From: Plantibacter flavus
GTDB lineage: Bacteria; Actinomycetota; Actinomycetes; Actinomycetales; Microbacteriaceae
Assembly: GCF_900177615.1 (NCBI RefSeq)
Contig: NZ_FXAP01000006.1
Coordinates: 186,001-250,000 of the forward strand
Reading direction: 5' to 3'
Length of the DNA: 64,000 bases
Below, one piece after another: positions 63,429-64,000 of the stretch (position 1 is the stretch's first letter; each line of letters starts with the position of its first letter). Below the pieces are notes generated by a model. The model was not told the DNA's origin. It worked only from the letters and a program-made list of their open reading frames with translations, and ran no database searches. Made by a program: the position numbers and the translations under genes.

Positions 63429-64000
63429 ATGACCGCCACCTCCTTCCCCGAATCCAAGACCGTCGTCCTCACCGGCGCAGCCTCCCCGCGCGGCATCGGT
63501 CGCGCCTCCGCCCACCACCTCGCCGAACTCGGCTGGAACATCGGGATCATCGACCTCGACGAGGCTGCGGCGCAGGCGGTCGCCGCCGAGATCGCGGAGC
63601 AGCACGGCGTGCAGGCGGCCGGCGCCGGTGCGAACGTCGCCGACGAGGCGCAGGTGCGTGCCGCGTTCGACGCGCTCGAGGCCGCCCTCCCGCAGCTCGT
63701 CGCCCTCGTGAACCTCGCGGGTGTCGCCTCACCCGTGCCCTACCTCGAGGTGAGCGCCGACGAGTGGAAGCGCGTCATCGACATCAACCTCAACGGCGTC
63801 CACTACACGACCCGCCGTGCGGTCGAATCGATGGTGTCGAACGGCGTCGGTCGCGTCGTCAGCCTGTCGTCCGTCTCCGCCCAGCGTGGCGGCGGCACCT
63901 TCAGCAAGACGGCCTACTCGGCGGCGAAGGCCGGCGTGATCGGCTTCACCCGCAGCGTCGCCCGCGAGCTCGGCCACGACGGCATCACGGTCAACGCCAT
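63429..64000 (+). CDS. short-chain dehydrogenase/reductase, 3' end cut off
   Basis: At least 190 aa. Read from ATG 63429 (AAAGG a few bases upstream): TGAASPRGIGRASAHHLAEL is the cofactor loop (T-G-x3-G-x-G with an extra residue), NLAGVAS the N-A-G motif, VVSLSSVSAQRG the catalytic Ser and YSAAKAGVIGFTRSVA the Tyr-x3-Lys pair. NAD is suggested by the Asp after the second strand (IIDLDEA). Third gene of the operon; the last residues and anything downstream are outside the window. Confidence 0.9.
   Translation, partial: MTATSFPESKTVVLTGAASPRGIGRASAHHLAELGWNIGIIDLDEAAAQAVAAEIAEQHGVQAAGAGANVADEAQVRAAFDALEAALPQLVALVNLAGVASPVPYLEVSADEWKRVIDINLNGVHYTTRRAVESMVSNGVGRVVSLSSVSAQRGGGTFSKTAYSAAKAGVIGFTRSVARELGHDGITVNA

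Overview
The window looks like chromosomal DNA of a high-GC actinobacterium. A Microbacteriaceae-type genus is my best guess, from overall gene content and not from any marker gene: DUF2510 and DUF6458 small membrane proteins, DUF1648/PH proteins beside YtrA-type regulators, an LAXTG-sorted surface protein, leaderless starts and strong G/C bias at third codon positions. No rRNA, tRNA, CRISPR array, integrase or transposase gene was seen. Both ends cut genes: a DUF4011 helicase at the left edge and a short-chain dehydrogenase at the right edge.

Layout. 0-7.6 kb: a giant DUF4011/SF1-helicase/nuclease-like protein resembling known anti-phage helicases, then three small membrane-protein genes in visibly lower GC. 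7.6-16.3 kb: a LysR regulator fused to a VOC domain, divergent from threonine catabolism (tdh-kbl), then acetyltransferases, a Fic protein with a clear operator, an Eis-type acetyltransferase, a VOC protein and a dienelactone hydrolase. 16.3-19.8 kb: a lower-GC island with a SHOCT protein and a translationally coupled pair (coiled-coil protein plus DUF4041/GIY-YIG nuclease-like protein) that could be a defence module. 20-27.6 kb: an LTD-repeat surface protein, a large membrane protein, a MerR-TipAS regulator and a DUF2268 peptidase. 27.8-36.6 kb: an amino-sugar or galactoside import and catabolism cluster (GH4, ABC importer, AgaS, kinase, EamA) with a divergent DeoR regulator. 36.8-48.5 kb: GntR/DUF1648, an aldo-keto reductase, secreted proteins, a TetR/TetR/MFS efflux locus, and a two-component system divergent from a VanY-like carboxypeptidase. 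48.7-58.1 kb: FadR-type regulator, ribose-type ABC transporter, a Gfo/Idh-AKR fusion enzyme and LacI. 58.2-64 kb: MOSC, MsrA, a stand-alone LON domain protein and the start of a catabolic operon (TIM-barrel isomerase, 3-hydroxyacyl-CoA dehydrogenase-like protein, SDR).

The most unusual non-coding signals are: a family of five palindromic 109-168 bp elements with 19-bp terminal inverted repeats at four intergenic loci between 27.6 and 54.9 kb; REP sequences, two of them translated as the tail of an ABC ATPase and another pair flanking a 24-bp minisatellite; a 27-bp box present twice beside the low-GC islands; and a promoter box shared by the VanY-like gene and a repeat lipoprotein gene. Candidate operators were found for the Fic, TetR, DeoR and LacI genes.
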